Positions 8,912 to 17,200 of a DNA stretch of 64,000 bases are shown here, in pieces. The notes under the pieces are model-generated. The model was not told the DNA's origin. It searched no databases and worked only from the letters and a program-made list of their open reading frames with translations. The position numbers were made by a program, and so were the translations under genes. The stretch is from Georgenia satyanarayanai (GTDB lineage Bacteria > Actinomycetota > Actinomycetes > Actinomycetales > Actinomycetaceae), in contig NZ_UETB01000007.1 in NCBI RefSeq assembly GCF_900116375.1, forward strand, positions 1 to 64,000, in the 5' to 3' direction. Numbering within the stretch: the first letter of the stretch is position 1; each line of letters opens with the position of its first letter.

Positions 8912-9882
8912 GACTTCTCCTGACGTCGCTGCAGGTAGAGGTAGAGCAGGCCGACGGCGAGAGCCAGCAGGATGAGGATGTTGCCGATCGCGGCCGCCAT
9001 CGAGAAGTTGGGCTGGGCGGTGCCGAAGGCGAAGCGGTAGGACAGCACCGCGAGGTTGGCCGACGCACTGCCCGGCCCACCCGTCGTCATGACCCAGATG
9101 AGGTCGACCACCTTGAGCGTGTAGACGAAGCCGAGCAGGAGCGTGATCGCCGTGACCGGCCGCAGCAGCGGGAAGGTGATCGAACGGAACTGCTGCCAGC
9201 CGCTGGCGCCGTCGAGGGACGCGGCCTCGTACATGTCGGTCGGGATGTTCTGCAGCCCGGAGTACAGGATGACGAGGTTGAACGGGATCCCCAGCCAGAT
9301 GTTGGCGATGAGGACCGAGAGCAGAGCCGTGCCCGGGTCGGTGAGCCAGTTGACCTGACCGATGCCGAACGCCCCGAGGACGGAGTTGATGATCCCGTAC
9401 TCGCTGTTGAGCATCCACGACCACACGGACCCGGAGACGATGAGCGGGAGCAGCCACGGGATGAGGAAGGCTCCGCGGAGCAGGGCCGACAGCGGGAAGC
9501 TGCGGTGGAAGAAGACCGCGAGCGCCAGCCCGATGACGTACTGCGCGGCGATGGAGCCGAGCGTGAAGACCGCCGTGTTCCGCAGGGCCAGACCGAAGGA
9601 GCTCGAGGAGATCGCGGCCTCGTGGTTGTCCAGGCCGACGAACTCGGCGTCCCCCTGCACGAAGGCGCGGGCGTCGTACCAGTGGGTGCTCAGGTCGATG
9701 TTGCGCCACAGCGGGTAGGCGTAGAACACCACGAGGTAGGCCAGCAGCGGCGCGAGGAACGCCAGGCCTGCCCACGTGGTGGCTGTGGGACGGCGGCGCC
9801 GGGGCCGTTCCGGGTCGCGGGCAGGGGCTGCCGGCGACCCGGGGGCTCGGGCCGGGACGACGTCGGACGGGGTCGTGGACAT
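8908..9882 (-). CDS. Carbohydrate ABC transporter permease, MalF type (operon 1)
   Basis: 324 residues if translation starts at ATG 9882, chosen because AGAAGG lies just upstream; an in-frame ATG at 9960 would add 26 low-complexity residues. A basic, proline-rich N-terminus precedes the first membrane helix (about 40-62). Multiple helices and the loop EAASLDGASGWQQFRSI identify the MalF/UgpA family. Forms the channel with the MalG-type partner downstream. Confidence 0.92.
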   Translation of the reverse strand: MSTTPSDVVPARAPGSPAAPARDPERPRRRRPTATTWAGLAFLAPLLAYLVVFYAYPLWRNIDLSTHWYDARAFVQGDAEFVGLDNHEAAISSSSFGLALRNTAVFTLGSIAAQYVIGLALAVFFHRSFPLSALLRGAFLIPWLLPLIVSGSVWSWMLNSEYGIINSVLGAFGIGQVNWLTDPGTALLSVLIANIWLGIPFNLVILYSGLQNIPTDMYEAASLDGASGWQQFRSITFPLLRPVTAITLLLGFVYTLKVVDLIWVMTTGGPGSASANLAVLSYRFAFGTAQPNFSMAAAIGNILILLALAVGLLYLYLQRRQEKS

Positions 9883-9920
9883 GACACCTTCTTCGTCAGG
9901 CGGGGACCGTGGGAGGGTGG

Positions 9921-9957
9921 AGCCGGCGGACCGTCGGGGGGCGGCGGCCCGCCGGCT
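9921..9957. promoter_or_regulatory. Intergenic hairpin between binding-protein and permease genes
   Basis: Nine-base arms AGCCGGCGG and CCGCCGGCT flank a GC-rich loop in the 91-base gap before the permease gene. Such hairpins commonly keep binding-protein mRNA more abundant than permease mRNA; that role is inferred. Confidence 0.45.
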
Positions 9958-9973
9958 CATGACGCTCGAGGGG

Positions 9974-11233
9974 CTAGCTGGTGGCCGCCTGGGCCTCCTG
10001 CTGCGCCTGGGTCAGCGCGTCCTGGGCGCTCATGGCGCCGCTGGTCGCGTTCTGCACGGCGGTCCACAGCGCCTCGGAGATCAGCGGGTAGTCGGTGCCG
10101 AGGTCGTCGCTGGTGCGACCCTTGGCCGACTGCACGGCCTCGACCCAGGTCTCGAGCTCGGGCTCCTGCTCGAGCAGCGCCTCCTGGCCCTCCGCCGTCG
10201 GCGGGATGTAGTAGGCGAAGGTCGTGGCCGTCTCCGTCAGTCCCTCCGGCGTCGTCATGCACTCGACGATCTCGGTGGTGACGTCGTAGCGGGCCTCGTC
10301 GTTCTGCACGGGAGCAGTGATGAACTCACCACCGGTCGGTGCGGGGGCGACCCCGCCGTCGCGCGCCGGGATCGGGATGACGCCGACCGGGAAGTCGGCC
10401 TCGGCCGCACTGTTGACCTGCCAGGTGCCGTTCTCGACGAAGCCGAAGTCGCCGGTGAGGAACTCCTCCCAGGTGGTGTTCTGGGAGTTGTTGATCACCG
10501 TGTTGGGGGCGTAGCCCTGCTCCAGCCAGTCGACCCACAGCTCGAGGGCGGCGACCGCCTCCGGGGAGTCGAGCTCGCGCAGGTCGGCGCCGGCGCCCCA
10601 GAACCACGGGAGGAACTGGAAGGAGCCCTCCTCGGTCCCGATCCCCGCGAAGGTGATGCCGCGCGACCCGGCGGCGTCGATGTCCGCGAGCGCCGCGGTG
10701 AGCGACTCCCAGTCGGTGATCGATGCGGGGTCCACACCGGCGGCCTCGAGGATCTCCTCGTTGTAGTACAGCGCCAGGGTGTTGGCCCCGATCGGGATGC
10801 CGTACTCCTCGCCGTCGAGGACGCCCGCGGCGAGCAGGTTCTCGTCGATCTCCGCCGTGTCGAAGCCGAGCTCGCTCATCGTCGTGAGCATGCCGGTCCC
10901 GGCAAGGGTGGAGACCGCGGGGTTGTCGAGCAGGATGACGTCGGGCGCGTTGCCCTCCTGCGCCGACAGCAGGGCCTGGTTGGTGAGCTGGGTGGTGTCG
11001 AACGCGGTGCGCTCGATCGTCACCCCGGCGTCCTCGCCGCACGCGGCCACCCGGTTGGACCAGTCGGACCCCTCCTCGTGCTGGGGGTAGGGGTCCCACC
11101 AGGTGTAGGTGCCGCCCGCGGCGTCGCCGCCGCCGGTGTCTGCATCGTCGGAGCCGCACGCGGCGAGCGAGACGGAGATGAGCGCGGCGGTCGCGCCGAT
11201 GGTGACCGCCCTGGACGTGGTCGTGCGTGACAT
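9974..11233 (-). CDS. Extracellular sugar-binding lipoprotein of CUT1 importer 1
   Basis: 419 residues from ATG 11233. The signal peptide ends in a lipobox (SVSLAAC), then a Gly/Asp-rich tether, so it is lipid-anchored outside the membrane. The body shows the family-1 solute-binding pattern: NAPDVILLDNP, YGIPIGANTLALYYN, and FVENGTWQVN before the hinge. Binds the oligosaccharide and hands it to the permeases encoded just downstream. The ligand is not readable; the operon's GH127 and GH31 enzymes suggest an arabinose- or xylose-containing oligosaccharide. Confidence 0.93.
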   Translation of the reverse strand: MSRTTTSRAVTIGATAALISVSLAACGSDDADTGGGDAAGGTYTWWDPYPQHEEGSDWSNRVAACGEDAGVTIERTAFDTTQLTNQALLSAQEGNAPDVILLDNPAVSTLAGTGMLTTMSELGFDTAEIDENLLAAGVLDGEEYGIPIGANTLALYYNEEILEAAGVDPASITDWESLTAALADIDAAGSRGITFAGIGTEEGSFQFLPWFWGAGADLRELDSPEAVAALELWVDWLEQGYAPNTVINNSQNTTWEEFLTGDFGFVENGTWQVNSAAEADFPVGVIPIPARDGGVAPAPTGGEFITAPVQNDEARYDVTTEIVECMTTPEGLTETATTFAYYIPPTAEGQEALLEQEPELETWVEAVQSAKGRTSDDLGTDYPLISEALWTAVQNATSGAMSAQDALTQAQQEAQAATS

Positions 11234-11287
11234 CACGGGATTCCTCCTTGAAGTGGTGATGAGGTACCGCCCGGGCAGGCGGCACGC

Positions 11288-11316
11288 TGACGGGGACCTG
11301 GGGGTGGTACCCGTCA
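11288..11316. promoter_or_regulatory. Hairpin over the lacI stop codon
   Basis: Seven-base-pair stem TGACGGG/CCCGTCA; the right arm includes the lacI stop (11314-11316). No operator or clear promoter is seen in the 80-base gap before the binding-protein gene, so read-through from lacI is plausible and this hairpin may set their ratio. Confidence 0.35.
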
Positions 11317-12333
11317 GGGCCGGGGCGGGCGGGTGCTGCCCCGGTCTCCGAGCTCTGGCGTGATGAGCCGCGTGACGTGCGGCTCCTCGGCGCCGGCGGG
11401 TGACTCGATGCGGCGCACGAGCTGTCGCACCGCCATGCTGCCGAGTCGGTCGGGGGCGCTCTCGATGAACGAGAACGGCAGCGAGAAGGTGCGGCCGAAC
11501 TCGTCGGAGTAGCGCCCGATGACGGAGTAGTGCTCCGGGCTGTTGAGTCCTCGCGCGTGGAGGACCGAGGGCAGTGCAGCCGCTGCCGCCTCGTTGTTGA
11601 GGAGCAGACCGGTGGCACCGGGGTGGGCGTCGAGCAGGTCCGACAGCTCCTGCCCGATCGCCGGCTGGCTCGAGGAGCCGTGGACCGCGTGCAGGGTGAC
11701 CCCGCGGCGCTCGGCCTCCTCCTGTGCCGCGTTGCGCAGGCGCCACACGTAGGCGCCTCCTCGCTCGACGACGTGTCGGGGCTGGGACACGAGGACGAGC
11801 TCGCGGTGGCCGAGCTCGGCCAGGTGGCTGACCATGAGCCGGCCGGCCTCGGGGAAGTCGAGGTCGAAGACGTCCAGACCCGTGCAGTCCGCCGGCAGTC
11901 CGACGAGCGCCCCGGGCTGCTTGGCCGCGCGGAGGACGGGTAGCCGGTCGTCCTCCTCGGCGATGTTGAGCAGCACGACCCCGTCGACCATCCGCGAGTC
12001 GGTGATCCGCCGCAGTGCCGCGGGCCCGTCGGAGTCGGTCACCATGAGGATGTCGTAGCCGAGCTCCCGGGCGGTGTCGGAGACACCGAGCATGTACTGG
12101 AGCATGGCCGGTGCGAACTCGTCCGGGAGGAACTGGGCGAAGAGCCCGATGACGCGGGTCTGGGACGTCGCCAGTGCTCGGGCACCGGCGTTCGGCGTGT
12201 ACCCGAGCTCCGAGACGGCTGCCCGCACACGGTCACGGACCTCGTCGGAGATCGATCGCTTGCCCGACAGCGCGTAGGACGCCGTGCTGCGAGAGACGCC
12301 CGCGAGACGCGCTACGTCCGCGATGGTTGCCAC
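11314..12333 (-). CDS. LacI family transcriptional regulator (operon 1 / kinase regulon)
   Basis: 339 residues from ATG 12333. The N-terminal HTH reads ATIADVARLAGVSRSTASYAL, followed by the hinge helix (ARALATSQT) and a periplasmic-binding-protein-like effector domain (VIGLFAQF onwards). Two GAACCGGTTC palindromes lie 10-40 bases before its start, implying autorepression, and a third near-match sits before the divergent kinase. The effector is probably a pentose or a short arabino/xylo-oligosaccharide. It is probably co-transcribed with the transporter, GH127 and GH31 genes that follow on the same strand. Confidence 0.93.
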   Translation of the reverse strand: MATIADVARLAGVSRSTASYALSGKRSISDEVRDRVRAAVSELGYTPNAGARALATSQTRVIGLFAQFLPDEFAPAMLQYMLGVSDTARELGYDILMVTDSDGPAALRRITDSRMVDGVVLLNIAEEDDRLPVLRAAKQPGALVGLPADCTGLDVFDLDFPEAGRLMVSHLAELGHRELVLVSQPRHVVERGGAYVWRLRNAAQEEAERRGVTLHAVHGSSSQPAIGQELSDLLDAHPGATGLLLNNEAAAAALPSVLHARGLNSPEHYSVIGRYSDEFGRTFSLPFSFIESAPDRLGSMAVRQLVRRIESPAGAEEPHVTRLITPELGDRGSTRPPRP

Positions 12334-12343
12334 ATTGCCTCCT

Positions 12344-12371
12344 TCGAACCGGTTCGCTATCGAACCGGTTC
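12344..12371. promoter_or_regulatory. Tandem LacI operators before lacI (GAACCGGTTC x2)
   Basis: CGAACCGGTTCG at 12345-12356 and GAACCGGTTC at 12362-12371, centres 16 bp apart, in the 202-bp divergent region between lacI and the FGGY kinase. They match the 14-bp palindrome at 4044-4057. Confidence 0.75.
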
Positions 12372-12494
12372 ACACCATATCCGGCCGGATCGCCGCCCTG
12401 TCAAGTGCGGAACCCGGCCGATTTTCTCGAGGATGCGATGCGAACCACGGACGCCGGAACGGCTGGAGCTTGCTGTGGTGCGCGCTAACATCGA

Positions 12495-12508
12495 TAGAAC
12501 CGGATCGA
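12495..12508. promoter_or_regulatory. Degenerate LacI operator before the FGGY kinase
   Basis: TAGAACCGGATCGA matches 12 of 14 positions of TCGAACCGGTTCGA and lies 28 bases before the kinase start codon, where a bound repressor would block its transcription. Confidence 0.55.
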
Positions 12509-12535
12509 CGACGACGCCTGCGATGGAGGACCCCC

Positions 12536-14173
12536 GTGACCAGCTCTGGTGCGGTATCGACACCCCGTGACACGACGACCGCCGGCGACGCACACCGGGA
12601 GGCGGTCCTCTCCGGCCGCACCTCACTGGGCATCGAGCTCGGCTCGACCCGGATCAAGGCCTGCCTCGTAGGCCCGGACCCGACGCAGGTCCTGGCCGTG
12701 GGCTCCCACGAGTGGGAGAACGAGTTCTCGGGCCGCACGTGGACCTACTCCCTGGAGTCCGTGTGGTCGGGCCTGCAGGCCGCCTACGCGGACCTCGCCG
12801 CCGACGTCGAGCGCCGCTACGGCGTGCCGCTGACGACCGTCGGCGCGATGGGCGTCTCGGCGATGATGCACGGCTACCTCGCCTTCGACGGCGACGACGA
12901 GCTCCTCGTCCCCTTCCGCACGTGGCGCAACACGACCACCGGCCCCGCCGCCGCCGAGCTCTCCGAGCTCCTCGGCGTCAACATCCCGCTGCGCTGGTCC
13001 GTCGCGCACCTCCACCAGGCCGTGCTCGACGGCGAGGAGCACGTCCCGCGGATCCGCTTCCTCACCACGCTGGCCGGGTACGTCCACTGGCGCCTCACCG
13101 GGCGCCGGGTGCTCGGCGTCGGCGACGCCTCGGGCATGTTCCCCATCGACCCGGCCACCGGCACCTACGACGCCGGCATGCTCGCGAAGCTCGACACGCT
13201 GCTCGCCGGGCGGCTGCCCGTCGCCCACGCCGTCGACCTCCTCCCCGAGGTACTCAGCGCCGGCGCGCAGGCCGGTGAGCTCACCGCCGAGGGCGCCGCG
13301 CTCCTCGACCCGAGCGGCACCCTGCAGGTCGGGGTGCCGCTGTGCCCGCCCGAGGGCGACGCCGGCACGGGGATGGTCGCGACCAACGCCGTCGCCCCCC
13401 GCACGGGCAACGTCAGTGCGGGCACGAGCATCTTCGCCATGGTCGTCCTCGAGCAGCCGCTGGAGGGCATGCACCACGAGATCGACCTCGTCACCACGCC
13501 CGCCGGGGACCCGGTCGCGATGGTCCACTGCAACAACGGCGCCAGTGAGCTCGGCGCCTGGGCCGGCCTGTTCGGCCGCTTCGCCGAGGCGGCCGGCACG
13601 CCGCTGAGCGGGGACGCCGTCTTCGCCACGCTGCTGTCCGAGGCGCTCGACGGCGAGGCGGACGCGGGCGGCCTGCTCGCCTACAACTACCTCGCCGGAG
13701 AACCGATCTCGGGCCTGGGCGAGGGCCGCCCGCTCGTCCTGCGCACACCGGACAGCCGCCTCACCCTGGCGAACTTCGTCCGTGCCCAGGTCTACGGCGT
13801 CTTCGGCACGCTGAGCATGGGCATGCAGGTCCTCGCCGGGCAGGGCGTGGCGATCGACCGGATGCTCGCCCACGGCGGCATGTTCCGCACCGCCGGCGTC
13901 GCCCAGCGCTTCCTCGCGGGCGCGCTCGACGCGCCGGTGGCCGTCGGGGAGACGGCGTCCGAGGGCGGCGCGTGGGGCATCGCGGTCCTCGCCGCCTACC
14001 TCTCCGCGGCGGACGGCACCGACCTGTCCGGCTACCTCGACGAGCAGGTCTTCGCCGGGGCGTCCTTCGACACGGCCCAGCCCGACCCGCAGGACGTCGC
14101 CGGCTACGCGGCCTTCCTCGAGCGCTACCGCGCCGGGCTCGCGGCCGTCGGGGCCGCGGTCGAGGCGCTCTGA
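12536..14173 (+). CDS. FGGY-family pentulose kinase (L-ribulokinase or D-xylulokinase)
   Basis: 545 residues. GTG 12536 is preferred because GGAGGA sits five bases upstream; the frame stays open further upstream but without a ribosome site. FGGY hallmarks: phosphate-binding SLGIELGSTRIKACLVG (about 30-46), SLESVWSGLQ, GDASGMFPID and the C-terminal SEGGAWGIAVLAAY. It phosphorylates a ketopentose with ATP in the cytoplasm. The motifs recall the FGGY subgroup named xylulokinase-like that in Bacteroides serves as L-ribulokinase. The window has AraA and AraD but no other pentulose kinase, so this may fill the AraB step; xylulokinase is the alternative. Divergent from the LacI gene and probably repressed by it. 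Confidence 0.85.
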   Translation: MTSSGAVSTPRDTTTAGDAHREAVLSGRTSLGIELGSTRIKACLVGPDPTQVLAVGSHEWENEFSGRTWTYSLESVWSGLQAAYADLAADVERRYGVPLTTVGAMGVSAMMHGYLAFDGDDELLVPFRTWRNTTTGPAAAELSELLGVNIPLRWSVAHLHQAVLDGEEHVPRIRFLTTLAGYVHWRLTGRRVLGVGDASGMFPIDPATGTYDAGMLAKLDTLLAGRLPVAHAVDLLPEVLSAGAQAGELTAEGAALLDPSGTLQVGVPLCPPEGDAGTGMVATNAVAPRTGNVSAGTSIFAMVVLEQPLEGMHHEIDLVTTPAGDPVAMVHCNNGASELGAWAGLFGRFAEAAGTPLSGDAVFATLLSEALDGEADAGGLLAYNYLAGEPISGLGEGRPLVLRTPDSRLTLANFVRAQVYGVFGTLSMGMQVLAGQGVAIDRMLAHGGMFRTAGVAQRFLAGALDAPVAVGETASEGGAWGIAVLAAYLSAADGTDLSGYLDEQVFAGASFDTAQPDPQDVAGYAAFLERYRAGLAAVGAAVEAL

Positions 14174-14182
14174 CCCACGCAC

Positions 14183-14220
14183 GCGGAAGGGGCCGGCCCA
14201 GGTGGGCCGGCCCCTTCTGC
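14183..14220. terminator. Bidirectional terminator between kinase and tandem GH43 gene
   Basis: Long hairpin with arms around GAAGGGGCCGGCCCA and TGGGCCGGCCCCTTC and almost no loop, between convergent genes. A near-identical hairpin ends the LacI gene at 28000-28033. Confidence 0.75.
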
Positions 14221-14226
14221 GGTGGG

Positions 14227-17200
14227 TCAGCCTGCGACGCGGCGTCGCAGGACCAGTGCCGTGCCCCCGAGGAGGAGCCCGAGGGCGAGCACCGCGAGTG
14301 CTCCCCCGACACCCGTCACGGGCAGCCCACCAGAACCGCCACCCGCGGGCGGCGTGGGTGAGGCGCCCGGATCGGCGGAGGGGTCCACCGAGGGGTCGGT
14401 GGGACCGGTCGGCGGATCGGTCGGGTCCGTCGGGTCCGTCGGCGGGTCCGTCGGGTCCGTCGGCGGGTCCGTCGGGTCCGTCGGCGGGTCGGTCGGGTCC
14501 GTCGGCGGGTCCGTCGGGTCGGTCGGCGGGTCCGTCGGCGTGACGTCCTCGACGACGACGGTGGCCACCGCCGGCAGGTCGGTCCCCTCCACGGCGCCCT
14601 GGACGGTGAACTGCCCGGGCTCCGCGTAGGCGCCCGGCTCGATGTCCGCCCAGGTCACCGGCACCTCGGCGGTCGAGCCGTCGGCGTAGGTGACCGTGAC
14701 GGTCCCCGGGAGCACGGGTGCCTGCCCGACCGTGGTCGTCACCTCGACGGGGGCGACCGCGTCCACCAGCGCGTCGGGCTGGTACTCGCGCAGCAGCCGC
14801 TCGTGCTCGGTGGCGGTGATGGGCAGGACCGTGCCGTGGCGGGCGCTGAGGTTGAGCCCGGGCTCGTGGGTCCAGCAGTCGGCGTCGTCGAGGTCGGTGC
14901 AGGAGAAGGCGACGTACCCGTCCCCGCCGCCGTACGGCGGCCAGTCCTGGAAGAGGAACCACGTGTCCTGGCCCGGCTCGATGTTGACGTCGCCCGGGTT
15001 GGCCTGGAACGCCGTCGGCCCCTCCGCGTGCCGCAGCGGGTCACCGGAGCCGATGCGCTCGGTGATGAGCTCCCAGGACGTGCCGACCGCACCCTCCTGG
15101 TAGCGCAGGAGGTCGGGCGACTTCTCGAGGAGCACCTCCATGATGTCGTTCCGCTCGTCCTTGGTGAAGCGGTAGTACGTGTCCTCGTGCTCGACGACCG
15201 TGGAGTCGATCATGCCGCGGCCCGGCTCCCGGTAGATGTCGATCCACACCTCGGGGTCGGTGAAGGTGACGAAGTCCCGGGTGAAGGACACCATCATGCG
15301 GTTGTAGCTGTCCAAGGTGCTGCGGCCCTCGGTCTCGGTCGTCTCGTAGAGGTTCGAGGCCCAGTACACGGCGTACATGCCGAGGTCCTCGACGTAGTGC
15401 GCCTCGGGCGCCCACGTGTTCCCCGCGTAGGGGGTGTTGACCTCGACCATCCGCTGCTCGCTCCACGTCACCAGGTCGGTGGACTCCCAGATCATGAGGC
15501 TGAGCGAGCCGGACTGCTGGGCGCGGGCGAAGTCCGGTCCCTGGCCCGGGCGGTAGGTCTTGAGGTCGGTGGCGAGCAGGTAGAACCGGTCGCCCTCGGG
15601 CGAGCGGATGATGAAGGGGTCGCGCAACCCCTCCTCCCCCATCGTCGACTCGAGGACCACCTCGTCGTCGTTGAGGGAGATCCAGTCGAGCGCGTCGTTG
15701 CCGTCGCTCGCCGCGAAGTAGATCTGCTCGCCGTCGGGCGTGCTCTCCCCCTTGAAGTGCGGGAAGAAGTACGCCTCGGGCTCCTCCGCCTCGGGCAGCG
15801 GCTGGACGGTCGCGACGAAGATCCGCACGTCGCTCACCTCGCCCTTGGTCCCGGTGACGGTGAGCGCGACGTGCACCGGCTCCTCGCCGGCCGCGGGACG
15901 GGTGACCTCACCCGTGGGGCTGATGACGTCCTCGTCGCCGGAGACCCAGCTCAGCGCGGTCCCGTTCTCCCCCTCGGTGGGCAGGGTGATGTTGCCGCGC
16001 ACGTCGGTGAGGTTGGGGATGGCGACGGCGTCGAGGTCGCGCTCGACGGCGGTCGCGTCGTCGGCCTCCCCGTAGGCGTTCTGCAGCGCCTGCCACTCCG
16101 CGCCCGTGACGGGCAGGACGGTGCCGTGGCGGAAGCGGCTCGGGAAGGAGTACTCCCCCGCCTCGAGCATCGTCCACTCGCCGCTGTCGAGGTCGGTCGT
16201 GGTGAACGGGACGTAGCCGCGGCCGCCGTACTCGTCGATGAACAGGTACCAGCGCTCCTCGGTGTTCGACTTGAACACGAGCGGGCCCTCGCCCTGGTTG
16301 ATGTCACCGGCGCCGACGGCGTCGCGCACGACCGTGAAGTCGTCGGCGAGCGGGCCGGACCCGACCTCCTGGAAGACGTACTTGCCCCCGGGGTTCTCCG
16401 CCGAGCGGTTCGCCTCATTCTTGGAGAAGCGGTGGACCTGGCCGTCGTGCTCGATCATCGTCGTGTCGATGACCGAGTAGCCGGCGTCGATGAGGACCTC
16501 GGGCTCGCTGAAGGTGCGGAAGTCGCGGGTGGTCGCGTACATCATCCGGTTGTAGGTGTCACCGGAGTGGTCGGCGTCCTCCTCGTCGTAGAGCTTGGAG
16601 GCCCAGAAGACGACGTACTCCCCCAGGTCGTCGTCGTAGAAGATCTCCGGCGCCCAGGCGTTGCCGGCGTTCTCCGGCGCCACCTCGGCCACCCAGCTCT
16701 CCGACCAGGTGACGAGGTCGGTGGACTCCCACACGACGATGTTCCGGCTGCCGTGCCGCTGCACCTCGTCCCAGCTGCCGCTCGACTGGTTCCACATCCG
16801 CAGGTCGGTGGCGATCTGATAGAACGTGTCGCCCTCGGGCGAGCGGATGATGAAGGGGTCCCGCAGGCCCATCTCCCCGCTCGTCGAGACCATGACGGGC
16901 TCGCCGTCGTTGAGGGTGGTGTAGGCCAGCGGGTCGTTGCCCTCGCTCAGCGCGAAGTAGACCTGCTCGCCGTGCTGGAGCCCCTCACCGAGGAAGTGGG
17001 AGAACAGGTAGCCCTCGTAGTCGGCCGGTGCGGGCAGCGCCGGCACCCGGGCGTCCAGCGTCCGCGTGGCGACACCCGAGCCGATGGTGACGGTCGCGGT
17101 GAGGGCGACCTCGACGTCGGGCTGCCCGTGCGCCGGCCGGGTGACCTCCCCGGTGGGCGTGACGGTCGCGGGGTCCGCGGACTCCCAGGTGACGCTCGCG

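Noticed and set aside
14400-14540. CRISPR-like short repeats
   Set aside because: Repeats are in frame, have no unique spacers and encode a Pro/Thr/Asp wall linker.
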